A stretch of 64,000 nt of DNA from Nonomuraea muscovyensis (GTDB taxonomy: Bacteria; Actinomycetota; Actinomycetes; Streptosporangiales; Streptosporangiaceae). The position numbers and the translations under genes were made by a program. The notes below the pieces were generated by a model. The model made no database searches. It worked only from the letters and a program-made list of their open reading frames with translations, and was not told the origin of the DNA. Where the stretch lies: contig NZ_JACHJB010000002.1 of assembly GCF_014207745.1 (NCBI RefSeq), positions 2,108,001 to 2,172,000 of the forward strand. Reading direction: 5' to 3'. Shown here one piece after another: positions 8,585 to 17,400 of this stretch (position 1 is its first letter; each line of letters starts with the position of its first letter).

Positions 8585-10873
8585 ATGGACGTCGAGTCAT
8601 CGATCTGCCTGAGCGACCTGGTCCCTGCCCTGCGCTGGAGTAGACCCCAGCAGATCGCGGAGTCCCTGGGCGACCCGCGGCTGCCGGCCGCCTGGTGGTC
8701 GTCGGTGGCCCTCCAGCGAGCGCTCGGCACGATCGGGCTCGACTGGATCTGCGAACGGCTCGCCCGGCTGGCCGCCGCCCGCTGGGACCACATCCCGCTG
8801 GCCGACCTGCTTCCGGCGCTGACCGTCCACCACGTCGATCCGGCGCTGCCCGGCTGGCCCGACGCCACCCGCACGGCGGTCGCCGGGCTGGGCGGCTGGC
8901 GCCGGCTGCGCCGCCTGACCCCCGCCGACCTGGCCACGCCGTCGGCGACACCCGACGTGGTGATGGGCGCGGTCTTCCGCGAGGTGCTGGGCCGGTTGGA
9001 GGCGTCCCGTACGGGGCCCCGGACGACCGCGCAGGCCGCGCATCCGGAGGTCACCCGCCCCTTGCAGCGCGGCACCGTACCCGGGCAGCGGGAGGCCGAG
9101 GGCGAGTCCCAGCGGCAGACCGGCGGCTTCCCGGCCGTCCCGCCCGGCGCGTCCCCGCAGACCCCTCAGAGCACCGGCCCGCACCCCGGCGGCACCTTTC
9201 CCACCGCCGCGCAGGACGGCCCCTCGCCCGCCTCCCAGCAGAGCGGCCCCTTTCCGGCGGCCCCCGCGGGCCCGGAGCAACGACAGACCGGCTCGTTCCC
9301 CCCGGCACAGCCGGGGGGCACAGGTTCCTTCCCCGCCGTGCAACCGGGAGGCACAGGCCCCTTCCCGGCCCCGCAACCGGGAGGCCCGGCCGTGCAGCCG
9401 GGCGGCACAGGTTCCTTCCCGGCCGTCCAGCCCGGAGGCCCTGCCTCGCAGCCGGGCAACACGGGTTCCTTTCCGGCCCCGGACGAGAGCGGCGGCGGGC
9501 AGCGCCAGACCGGCTCGTTCCCGGCGCAGCCCGGCGGCCTGCCGCAGCGGCCGAGCGGCCCCCCGCCGAGCCCTCTGACCGCGCCCGGCGGCGCGGCCCA
9601 CCCCGGCCCCTTCCCGGGCGGCCCCCAGACGGGCCCGCAGCCCGGCGTGGGCGGCCCCGGCGCCAACGGCGCGGCCCCCGGTCAACCGCTTCCCGGTCGC
9701 CCTGCGGGGGCGGCTCCCGGGGGGATCCCTGCCGTCCCCGGCTCGGCCCCCCAGCCCGCCTCCCTTCCCGGGGGCGAGCACCCCGCCCCTGTCCCCGGCT
9801 CGGGGGGCTCCGCGCCCTCCGACACCGACCACGCGATGGTCCGGGTGGTGGACGGCCTCTTCCGCGCCCTGGACAAGCTCGAACTCGCCGTCGCCGTGCA
9901 CCGGCTGTTCGCCGAGGACCCGGTCAGCCTGCGCACCCTCGCGCACAAGATGCTCGTCGACCGCGACGCGCTCTCCCAGGCGCAGCGCACGGCGGAGGAA
10001 CGCGTCCTGCAGTGGCTGCGCTCGTCGGAGTCGGCACCGGTGACCGGCCACATGTTCCGGCTGACCGAATGGCTCGGCGCCGCCGCCACCCAGGAGCAGC
10101 TGATCGGCGCCGACCCGGCCCACCCGGTGATGGTGCCCTCGCTGCGCACCCCACTGTGGCGGGTCCTCGTCACGCTCATGCCCGACCGCCGTCTGCAGGA
10201 CGGCTGGCTGGTCGTCGGCGACATCCAGCGCCTGCAGGCCCGTACGCGGCAGCTCCTGGCCTCCCGCGCGGGCGACACGGACGTGGTGGAGCTCATGACC
10301 GAGCTGGGCATCCGGGCCCACTCCGCCCAGGCGTGGCTCGACGCCCTGCCGGCGGAGGCCCCGGCCAACGCCCCGGCGCCCTCCGCGCCGTCCCCGGCGC
10401 AGCCGCTCCCCCGGCGCACCCCCGGAGCCAACGGCCACCACCACCGCGGCGGCCAGCCGATCCCCGCCGCGGCGGCCGGCTCCATCGACCCGTCGGCGGC
10501 GCTCGCCACACTCTCGGCGCTGTCGGGCGGGCGTTCACCGGCGCTGGCCGGCGCCCCGGCCACGCCGCGCCCGCCGATCCCCGGCCCGTCGTCGGACCCG
10601 CGCCGCTGGCAGCGCATCGAGGTGACGCCCGAGCACCTGCGCGGCGGCCCGGTCCCCGTGCCCGAGGGGTACGCCGCGCAGCTCGGCATGCGTCCCGGCA
10701 CCCTCCTGTCGGTGACGGGCCCCGGCGACAACGCCATCGTGCTGGTCTGGCAGGGGCACCAGCCGGTCTTCGACTCGCTCCAGCCGGTCCTGATGCGCCT
10801 CAACGCCCGCCCGGGCGACCAGGTGTACGTCACGGTCGACGGCTACCGCCTGGAGGCCCAGCTCACCGGCTGA
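8585..10873 (+). CDS. Large Pro/Gly-rich protein of unknown function with two folded ends
   Basis: 762 residues from an ATG with a strong GGGGAGGATAAGG ribosome site upstream. I do not recognise the family. Three zones are visible. Residues 1-140 are folded and Trp-rich (WRRLRRLTPADL), reminiscent of small helical DNA-binding or RNA-polymerase-associated modules. Residues about 150-410 are low-complexity Pro/Gly/Gln/Ser with recurring GSFPAVQPGG-like units. Residues about 415-590 form a helical domain (VVDGLFRALDKLELAVAVHRLFAED, given as KLELAVAVHRLFAED) with a segment that could be a helix-turn-helix. The last 80 residues (RRWQRIEVTPEHLRGG onward) look like a small beta barrel. No signal peptide or membrane helix. 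Probably a cytoplasmic multi-domain scaffold or regulatory protein of actinomycetes; function not assigned. Confidence 0.8.
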   Translation: MDVESSICLSDLVPALRWSRPQQIAESLGDPRLPAAWWSSVALQRALGTIGLDWICERLARLAAARWDHIPLADLLPALTVHHVDPALPGWPDATRTAVAGLGGWRRLRRLTPADLATPSATPDVVMGAVFREVLGRLEASRTGPRTTAQAAHPEVTRPLQRGTVPGQREAEGESQRQTGGFPAVPPGASPQTPQSTGPHPGGTFPTAAQDGPSPASQQSGPFPAAPAGPEQRQTGSFPPAQPGGTGSFPAVQPGGTGPFPAPQPGGPAVQPGGTGSFPAVQPGGPASQPGNTGSFPAPDESGGGQRQTGSFPAQPGGLPQRPSGPPPSPLTAPGGAAHPGPFPGGPQTGPQPGVGGPGANGAAPGQPLPGRPAGAAPGGIPAVPGSAPQPASLPGGEHPAPVPGSGGSAPSDTDHAMVRVVDGLFRALDKLELAVAVHRLFAEDPVSLRTLAHKMLVDRDALSQAQRTAEERVLQWLRSSESAPVTGHMFRLTEWLGAAATQEQLIGADPAHPVMVPSLRTPLWRVLVTLMPDRRLQDGWLVVGDIQRLQARTRQLLASRAGDTDVVELMTELGIRAHSAQAWLDALPAEAPANAPAPSAPSPAQPLPRRTPGANGHHHRGGQPIPAAAAGSIDPSAALATLSALSGGRSPALAGAPATPRPPIPGPSSDPRRWQRIEVTPEHLRGGPVPVPEGYAAQLGMRPGTLLSVTGPGDNAIVLVWQGHQPVFDSLQPVLMRLNARPGDQVYVTVDGYRLEAQLTG
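9283..9535 (+). repeat. Imperfect Pro/Gly-rich coding repeats
   Basis: Inside the 8585-10873 gene, units close to TGSFPAVQPGG recur about seven times with spacing of roughly 14 residues (TGSFPPAQPGG, TGSFPAVQPGG, TGPFPAPQPGG, TGSFPAVQPGG, TGSFPAPDESG, TGSFPAQPGG). DNA of neighbouring units is nearly identical (ggcacaggttccttccc is repeated), so the array probably changes length by slippage or unequal recombination. It reads as a disordered linker. Confidence 0.7.
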
Positions 10874-10884
10874 CCCGCCCGTCC

Positions 10885-10915
10885 GTCCCGGCGACGGCCA
10901 CGCCGTCACCGGGAC
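10885..10915. terminator. Hairpin between convergent genes
   Basis: Arms GTCCCGGCGACGGC and GCCGTCACCGGGAC around a 3-base loop pair over 14 positions with one C-A mismatch. It lies between the convergent 8585-10873 gene and the APH-type kinase gene and could end transcripts from either side. There is no clear U-tract, as is common in high-GC actinomycetes. Confidence 0.6.
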
Positions 10916-10971
10916 ACCCGTCACCGCGCGAAGGGATCGCCGGGCGGACCAGGTCCCGAGATCGCCCGCGG

Positions 10972-11907
10972 CTACGGGTGCCGGGCCGAACGGCTCAGCA
11001 GGGTCGTGGCGATGGTGACCTGGGCCGGTTCGAGGGCGGTCCTGCCGTCCTCGATGTCCCACAGCGCGTTCTGCAGGACGCGGCCGAGCGTCCAGCCCGT
11101 CGCCCGCTGCCGGTCCAGGCCGACGACCTCGGTCAGCACGTCGAACCGGCGGAGCACCGTGCCCGAGACGTCGCCCGACGCCGTCACCGCGTCCCACCGG
11201 TCGTCCAGTGCCGGCAGCAGCTCGAACCCGGGGTCGCCGGCCAGCGGCTCGGGGTCGATGGCCAGCCACGGTTCCCGTTCACCGGCGAGGACGTTGTCGT
11301 CGTGCAGGTCCCAGTGCAGCAGGCGGTCGCCTGGCTCGCCCACCAGCTCGGCGACGGCGGACGCGCAGGTGAGCACCAGCCGCCGCTCGGCGGGATCGCG
11401 CAGCGCCGGCACCGCCGACGGGGCCTGGTCGAGCATGGCGGCGGCGACGCCGGACAGCGGCCGCACGCCCTCGGGCGCGGCAACCGAGGTCAACCGCGCC
11501 ATCAGCTCGGCCAGGATCAGCACGGCGGCGTGGTCGTCCGCCACCGAGGACAGGGGCCGGGAGGCGTCGAGCCGTTCCAGCAACTGGGTGCCGCTCTCCT
11601 CGTCGTGGTCGAGCAGGCGCACGATGCCCTCGCCCCGCCACGCCAGCAGGCCGGTCACGACGCCTGCGGTCTCCTCGCGGGGCTGCTGGAGCTTGAGCAC
11701 GGCGGGCGTGCCGTCGGCCCGGCGTACGGGCAGGACGAGCGAGGCCATGCCGTGCGCGACGGGGCCGTCGGGCCGCAACTCCCAGCGCTCCAGGAATCCG
11801 GCGCCGAGCCGGGGCAGCCCGGCGAGCCAGGCGCGCGCCTCGGCGCCGTTCGCGCCGTAGGACGCGGCGAACGCGTCGGGGACGTCGAAGGGAGTCGACG
11901 TGTTCAT
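10972..11907 (-). CDS. APH(6)-type phosphotransferase family protein
   Basis: 311 residues from the ATG at 11907, chosen because AAGGAGA lies about eight bases upstream; a longer frame to 11991 has no such site. The fold is a protein-kinase-like small-molecule kinase of the aminoglycoside/hydroxyurea resistance family (streptomycin 6-kinase group). Visible motifs are PAVLKLQQP (ATP-binding Lys), DRLLHWDLHDDNVLAG (Brenner catalytic loop HWDLHDDN) and WLAIDPEPLAGDPGFELLP (metal-binding Asp). Many chromosomal members of this family have no proven resistance phenotype, so calling this a streptomycin kinase would go too far. It is isolated from neighbours by a terminator on one side and a divergent NAD synthetase on the other. 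Confidence 0.87.
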   Translation of the reverse strand: MNTSTPFDVPDAFAASYGANGAEARAWLAGLPRLGAGFLERWELRPDGPVAHGMASLVLPVRRADGTPAVLKLQQPREETAGVVTGLLAWRGEGIVRLLDHDEESGTQLLERLDASRPLSSVADDHAAVLILAELMARLTSVAAPEGVRPLSGVAAAMLDQAPSAVPALRDPAERRLVLTCASAVAELVGEPGDRLLHWDLHDDNVLAGEREPWLAIDPEPLAGDPGFELLPALDDRWDAVTASGDVSGTVLRRFDVLTEVVGLDRQRATGWTLGRVLQNALWDIEDGRTALEPAQVTIATTLLSRSARHP

Positions 11908-12156
11908 GCGAGAGATCTCCTTCGTCAGGGCCTTCAGGTGATGGGCGGACGAAGGAGCCAGGGAGGTGCCCGGCTCGCGGGCAGGCGTCAAACCATACCC
12001 CTGACCCTAACCGAACCCGATCATCACAGCCCCACACCCCACACAGACCACGTCCGGGCGGCCCGGCCGGCGGCGGGGGCCGGAGCCCTCCGGCGCCGCC
12101 GGGGCGGGTCACTATCGTCAGGGCGACGACGATCGGGCCGTACTACGCTGATTCAC

Positions 12157-13926
12157 GTGGCACACCTGCGCATTGCCTTGGCACAGACCAACCCGGTCGT
12201 CGGCGACCTGGCGGCCAACTCCGCCAAGCTGCTGGACTGGACGCGCCAGGCCGCCGCCGGCGGCGCGCACCTGGTTCTGTTCACCGAGATGTTCCTCACC
12301 GGCTATCCCGTGGAAGACCTGGCACTGCGCTCCTCCTTCGTGGACGCCTCGATCGCCACGCTGGAGCAGGTGGCCGCCCGGCTGGCCGGGGAGGGGCTCG
12401 GCGAGCTCCCCGTGGTCGTCGGCTCCATGGACCGGGCCGGCCTCGCACCGCGCGCCGGCCGGCCCGAGGGCGCGCCGCTCGACGCCGTGGCCCTGCTCCA
12501 CCGGGGCAGGGTCGTCACCCGTACGGCCAAGCACCACCTGCAGAACTACGGGGTCTTCGACGAGTTCCGCTACTTCGTCCCCGGCGACCGGCTGCCCGTC
12601 TTCAGGCTGCACGGCGTCGACGTGGCCATCGCGGTCTGCGAGGACCTGTGGCAGGACGGCGGGCCCGTGGCGGTGGTCGGCAAGGCGGGCGCCGGGCTGC
12701 TGGTCGTGCCGAACGCCTCGCCGTACGAGCGGGAGAAGGCCGACGTCCGGCTGGAGCTCGTGGCCCGGCGGGCGCGGGAGGCGGGCTGCGCGCTGGCCTA
12801 CGTCAACCAGGTGGGCGGGCAGGACGAGCTGGTCTTCGACGGCGGCTCGATCGTGGTCGGCGCCGACGGCGAGCTCGTCGCGCGGGCCGGGCAGTTCCGC
12901 GAGGAGTTGCTGCTGGTGGACCTCGACCTGCCGGTCGCCGACCGGGAGCCGGGCAGGACGGCCCACGACGCGGGCGACGGCTCGACGATCACCGTGGACC
13001 GGTTCGTGCTCTCCGGCGAGCCCGTGACGATCGACGCGCCCGTCACGCCCTCGATCGCGCCGCGGCTGGACGATATGGCCGAGGTCTATGCGGCGCTGGT
13101 GCTGGGCGTGCGCGACTACGTGGCCAAGAACGGCTTCGAGTCGGTCATCCTGGCCCTTTCGGGAGGCATCGACTCGGCCCTGACCGCCACCATCGCCTCC
13201 GACGCCATCGGCCCCGAGCGGGTCCACGTCGTGATGATGCCCTCCCGCCACTCCTCCGAGCACTCCGTCACCGACGCCGAGGAACTGGTGCGCCGCCAGG
13301 GCGTCAACTCGCTCCTGGTGCCGATCGACGGCATCGTCACCGCCTTCGAGAAGGAGATCGAGCTCACCGGGACGGCGGCGGAGAACATCCAGGCCCGGGT
13401 GCGCGGCACGGTGCTGATGGGGCTCTCCAACGCGCACGGGCACCTGGTGCTCACCACCGGGAACAAGAGCGAGCTGGCCACCGGCTACTCCACCCTCTAC
13501 GGCGACTCGGCGGGCGGCTTCGCGCCGATCAAGGACGTGCCCAAGACCATGGTCCGGGAGCTGTCGCGCTGGCGCAACGCCCACACCGACGGCTGGTTCC
13601 GCATGGACGTCGCCCGGCCCATCCCGGCGAACTCCATCACCAAGGAGCCCAGCGCCGAGCTCCGCCCCGGCCAGTGCGACACCGACTCGCTGCCACCGTA
13701 CGAGGTGCTGGACCGGCTGCTGGACGACCACGTCGAGAAGGACCTGGGCTCGGCCGAGCTGGTCGCCGCCGGCCACGACCCCGACCTGGTGGCGCACGTC
13801 GTCAGCCTGGTGGACCCGGCCGAGCACAAGCGGCGCCAGTACCCGCCCGGCCCCAAGATCACCTCGAAGCACTTCGGCCGGGACCGCCGCCTGCCCATCA
13901 CCAGCCACCGGCACGAGACCACCTGA
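12157..13926 (+). CDS. nadE: Glutamine-dependent NAD(+) synthetase
   Basis: 589 residues, the usual size for the two-domain glutamine-hydrolysing enzyme. The N-terminal nitrilase-like amidase domain (about 1-270) shows the Glu-Lys-Cys triad: LFTEMFLTGYP (about Glu44), RTAKHHLQNYGVFDE (Lys about 127) and AIAVCEDLWQDGG (Cys about 161). The C-terminal ATP-pyrophosphatase domain has LALSGGIDSALTA, TTGNKSELATGYSTLYGD and the KEPSAELRPGQ-type loop. The enzyme amidates nicotinic acid adenine dinucleotide to NAD+ using ammonia channelled from glutamine. The GTG start has no ribosome site but lies about eight bases after TACGCT, which suggests a leaderless mRNA. Confidence 0.96.
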   Translation: MAHLRIALAQTNPVVGDLAANSAKLLDWTRQAAAGGAHLVLFTEMFLTGYPVEDLALRSSFVDASIATLEQVAARLAGEGLGELPVVVGSMDRAGLAPRAGRPEGAPLDAVALLHRGRVVTRTAKHHLQNYGVFDEFRYFVPGDRLPVFRLHGVDVAIAVCEDLWQDGGPVAVVGKAGAGLLVVPNASPYEREKADVRLELVARRAREAGCALAYVNQVGGQDELVFDGGSIVVGADGELVARAGQFREELLLVDLDLPVADREPGRTAHDAGDGSTITVDRFVLSGEPVTIDAPVTPSIAPRLDDMAEVYAALVLGVRDYVAKNGFESVILALSGGIDSALTATIASDAIGPERVHVVMMPSRHSSEHSVTDAEELVRRQGVNSLLVPIDGIVTAFEKEIELTGTAAENIQARVRGTVLMGLSNAHGHLVLTTGNKSELATGYSTLYGDSAGGFAPIKDVPKTMVRELSRWRNAHTDGWFRMDVARPIPANSITKEPSAELRPGQCDTDSLPPYEVLDRLLDDHVEKDLGSAELVAAGHDPDLVAHVVSLVDPAEHKRRQYPPGPKITSKHFGRDRRLPITSHRHETT

Positions 13927-14011
13927 TGGGGTGGCCACGAACGTTCACCGGGTCCGCTGAGGCATCGGCCGGGCGATGCGCGATGGCGGGCTGATCGGTC
14001 ACCCTCGACAG

Positions 14012-14156
14012 GCACGGGTTGTGGGCCAGGTCGCCAACGGGCCCAGCCACATCGCCCTGGCGGTCACCGCCGACGGCGAACGCGACATCCTCGGGTTGCG
14101 GGCCGGCGACGGTGGCGAGGGCGCCAAGTTCTGGCTGCATGTGCTGACATCCAGCT
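14012..14156 (+). pseudogene. IS256/Mutator-family transposase remnant
   Basis: In the plus-strand reading frame that starts near 13976, residues VANGPSHIALAVTADGER, DILGLRAGDGGEGAKFW and LHVLT match the central block of IS256-type transposases (in the family: VxNRxxYVAIGVxxDGxRxxLGxWxGxxEGAKFW). Sequence similarity ends abruptly after about 48 residues, and no intact DDE domain, terminal repeats or full ORF remain. The rest of the 13927-14467 gap holds no recognisable gene. The remnant marks past insertion next to the giant gene at 14468. Confidence 0.72.
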
Positions 14157-14467
14157 TGCACAACGGCCCGATCTTCACAGTACCAACCGCGCCCGCCAGG
14201 CCAGTTTCGAGGAGCCGCCGCCGACTGCGTGAGCTGATCACGCTCGCGATCGGACAGGATGATCTGAACCGCCTGAGGACCAGACCGCGCCATCACGCGG
14301 TGCATGTCCGCTGTACTCCGGCCGAACGCCGGGGAGGGCCGCCGCGAGCAGCGCGCCGGCGCCCGCGATGACAAAGATTTCCCACGCCCTACCGGCTGCC
14401 CCCGTCACTGCGGGCAAATCATCCGTTTCCCGCCGAATGTCCTAGGGATGATCAAGAATGGCGTGCC

Positions 14468-17400
14468 ATGGGATGGATCGGGATCGCGACGGGCCACGAG
14501 CTCACCGTCGAAGGGACGCGGCGGCCGGTGCTCGCCTGCCGGACGGCCGCGGGCCGCGTGCTGGCCAAGGTGCCCGCCAACGTCAGGAAGGATCCGACCG
14601 CGGTACGGCTCACCGCCCTCCGTGACCGGCTCGGCGAGCACGCGCGGGCGGTGCACGACCAGGTCGAGTCCTGGATGGTGCGGTCGCTGCCCATCCCGGC
14701 CGTGGTGTTCGCGGCCGTGTGGGACGACCCGGTGTGGCGCGAGACGCTCGCCGACCTGGTCATCGCCCCGATCGTCGACGGCGCGCCCGACCTCGGCCGC
14801 TGCGCGCTCCTGCGCGAGGGCGCGTGGACGGGCGCGGACGCCTTCGCGATCCCGCACCCGCTGCTGCTCGGCGACGAGCTGCCCATCTGGCGGGGACGGA
14901 ACCTCACGCAGGTTGTTGAGCAGGTACGCCGCGAGGTGTGGACGCGTCCCGCGAGCATGGACCGTACGTTCGGCGTGGTCGACACCTTCGGATACATGGA
15001 CGCCCGGTACGAGAGCGGCGCCGCGTTCGAGCGCCGCGTGCACGAGCTGGGCGGGCGCATCAAAGGGGACAGGGCGCGGTTCACCGTGCACGCGCCCGAG
15101 CCGCTCGGCATCGAGATCGACCTGCACTGGAGCGGGCCGATGAGCCCGGCCTACCTGGCGTGGCTGAGCTTCACCGCGGGCGGCCGGGAGATCGGCGACA
15201 TCGCCTGGTCCGAGGGCGTCCGCATTCTCATGGCTCTGTACGCGGACCGCACCGTGGACGAGACGGAGCCGGTGGTGGAGGCAGCCAAGGCGTACTCCCA
15301 CTACTGCGACACCCACCAAGGCGAGCCCGGCACCGTGGTGCCCTCCTGCATCACCGGCCCGACGCGCGACGTGCTGCTGCGCGCCGGGGCGGTGCTACCG
15401 GGCACGCCCGCCGGCTCCGACGAGGACACGTGCGTCGCCGTCCGCTACGAGCACTCCGTCCTGGACGAGCCGGTCGTCGAACTCGTCCGGCGCGCGGCCG
15501 TCGACGGGGACAAGGCCGAGAAGTCGCTGTACGACCTGGACCCGGTGGCGGAGACCGGCGTCGGCACCGTGCACGCGGGCCCGCTCGGCTTCCTCGCCTC
15601 CGCCCTGCGCCGGTACCCGGCGCACCGTGCCCGCATCCTGGCCGCGCACACCGACCTGCGGGCCGCCCGCGCCCTGGCCGCCCGCAAGCCCGGCCTCGCG
15701 CGCACCGCGCTCACCCGTACCGGCGACGACCTGGAGACGTACGCACCCGAGCTGCTGCCGCCGTTCTACGAGGAGTGCGCGCGGATCCTGGCCGCCGCGG
15801 GCAGCGCCCGCTTCGCCGCCGCCTTCTTCGAGAGGGCCCGCGCCGCCGAGGACGCGCACGCGCTGCCGGTCGACGAGGCCGCGCTCGTCGCGGCGCACCT
15901 CACCGCGGGACCGGACGCCGCCGGAACGGCCACGCTCAAAATGCACGGCAAGCGGCTCGCCGCCCGCCATCCCGCCCCCGGCGCGTACCGCTGGCACCGC
16001 AGCCTGCTCACCGAGTGGTGCGAGGAAGCCCCGGACGGCGCGGACGGCGCGCTGGCCCTGGCCGACGGCTGGGCGGCGCTGGCGAAGGCCGCCGGGCACG
16101 CGCTCGGCGGGCCCGAGGACGAACGCGCCGTACGGGCCCTGCTGAAGAGCGGCTGCATGGAGTCGGCACCGCAGGCCCTCTGGAAGTTCGTCCTTCCGTT
16201 GCTCGGCCCGATGGCACGGGCGGACGCGGGCATCGGCCGCGCGCTCCTCGACATCCTGCCGCTGCCCGCCAAGGACACCCCCAAGGCGAAGAGCGCGGCA
16301 GTGTCGCTCCTCCTCGGCAACCTCGCGGGCGCGGGCCTGACCGCCCCGTTCACCACGTCCCCCGGGCTGGCTGGGGCGGTGGCGAAGAACTGGCTCGGCC
16401 GCTTCCTGAAACTGTACGCGGGGCTCGCACTCCCCGTCGCCGGTCTCGGCGACCTCCTGCACGACGCCGGTACGCGGCTGCGCGCGGAGGGCCTCACCTG
16501 CGACGACCACGAGGCGGTGCTGGGAGTGGACGAGGACGAGGTCAACCGCTGGGAGGAGACCGCCGCCGACCTCCCGCTCCTCGATCTCCTCCTGGACCGC
16601 GGCGTCCCGCTCGCGCGGCCCCGGCTGCTGCACACGTTCAAGCTGTACGACCGGCTCGCGTCCGGAGCGGGCACCGACCTGGCCGCCGTTGCCGCCGACC
16701 CGGACTGGGCTCCGCTGCTGCGCGACGCGATCGTGGGCAACGTGACCAACCAGCTCAACGTCACCGAGCCCGCCGTCCCGAAGCAGACCGCCCCCGAGAC
16801 CGTACGGGCCCTGACCGCGACACCGGGAACGGCGCAGATTGTCGCCGCCATCCTGGCCGAGCATGCCGAGCGGGTCCCCATCCAAGGGCTCCCGGACGCG
16901 CACGCCGCCCTGTGCGACGCCGAGCGGTTCACCATCGCCGGAGTCCCCGGCCTCCTCCTCGACAGCGTCCGGACGATCGCGACCGGGACGGACCCGGCCC
17001 GCGCCCTCGCCACTACGCTGAGCGGCGGTGTCCTCGACGAGCTGGAGTTGCCCGCCTTCGTCCCCGGCCACGTCAACACCATCACCGACTACCTGGAAGA
17101 GAGTGGCACCGACCTGCTCCTGATCGAGTCCGGCCGGCTCTGGGAGCACAAGTTCCGCGCCTCCGTCGTCACACCGGATGGAGTCGGCCCGTCCCACGGC
17201 TTCGGCACGTACGAGTCCGTCTCCAGCCGGTCCCACGAACGGACCGAGGCGCGCGACCTCTACGACCGCTGCCTGATCGCCGTGAACGGCCGGGTGACCG
17301 TACTGGACCACGGCGGCCCGCACTGCCCGCACGGCAGCGCGCACCCCGCCGCCCGCCGCGTCGTACCGGCCGACGGCGAACGGGTCGCCTTCCCCGGTGG

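Noticed and set aside
10972..11907. Streptomycin resistance determinant
   Set aside because: The family match is good but many chromosomal members are not resistance enzymes, and there is no antibiotic cluster or mobile context around it.
8695..13926. A single 1743-residue ORF running into NAD synthetase
   Set aside because: It is the out-of-frame shadow of the Pro-rich gene, antisense to the APH-type gene, and only its last 589 codons are nadE, which starts at GTG 12157.
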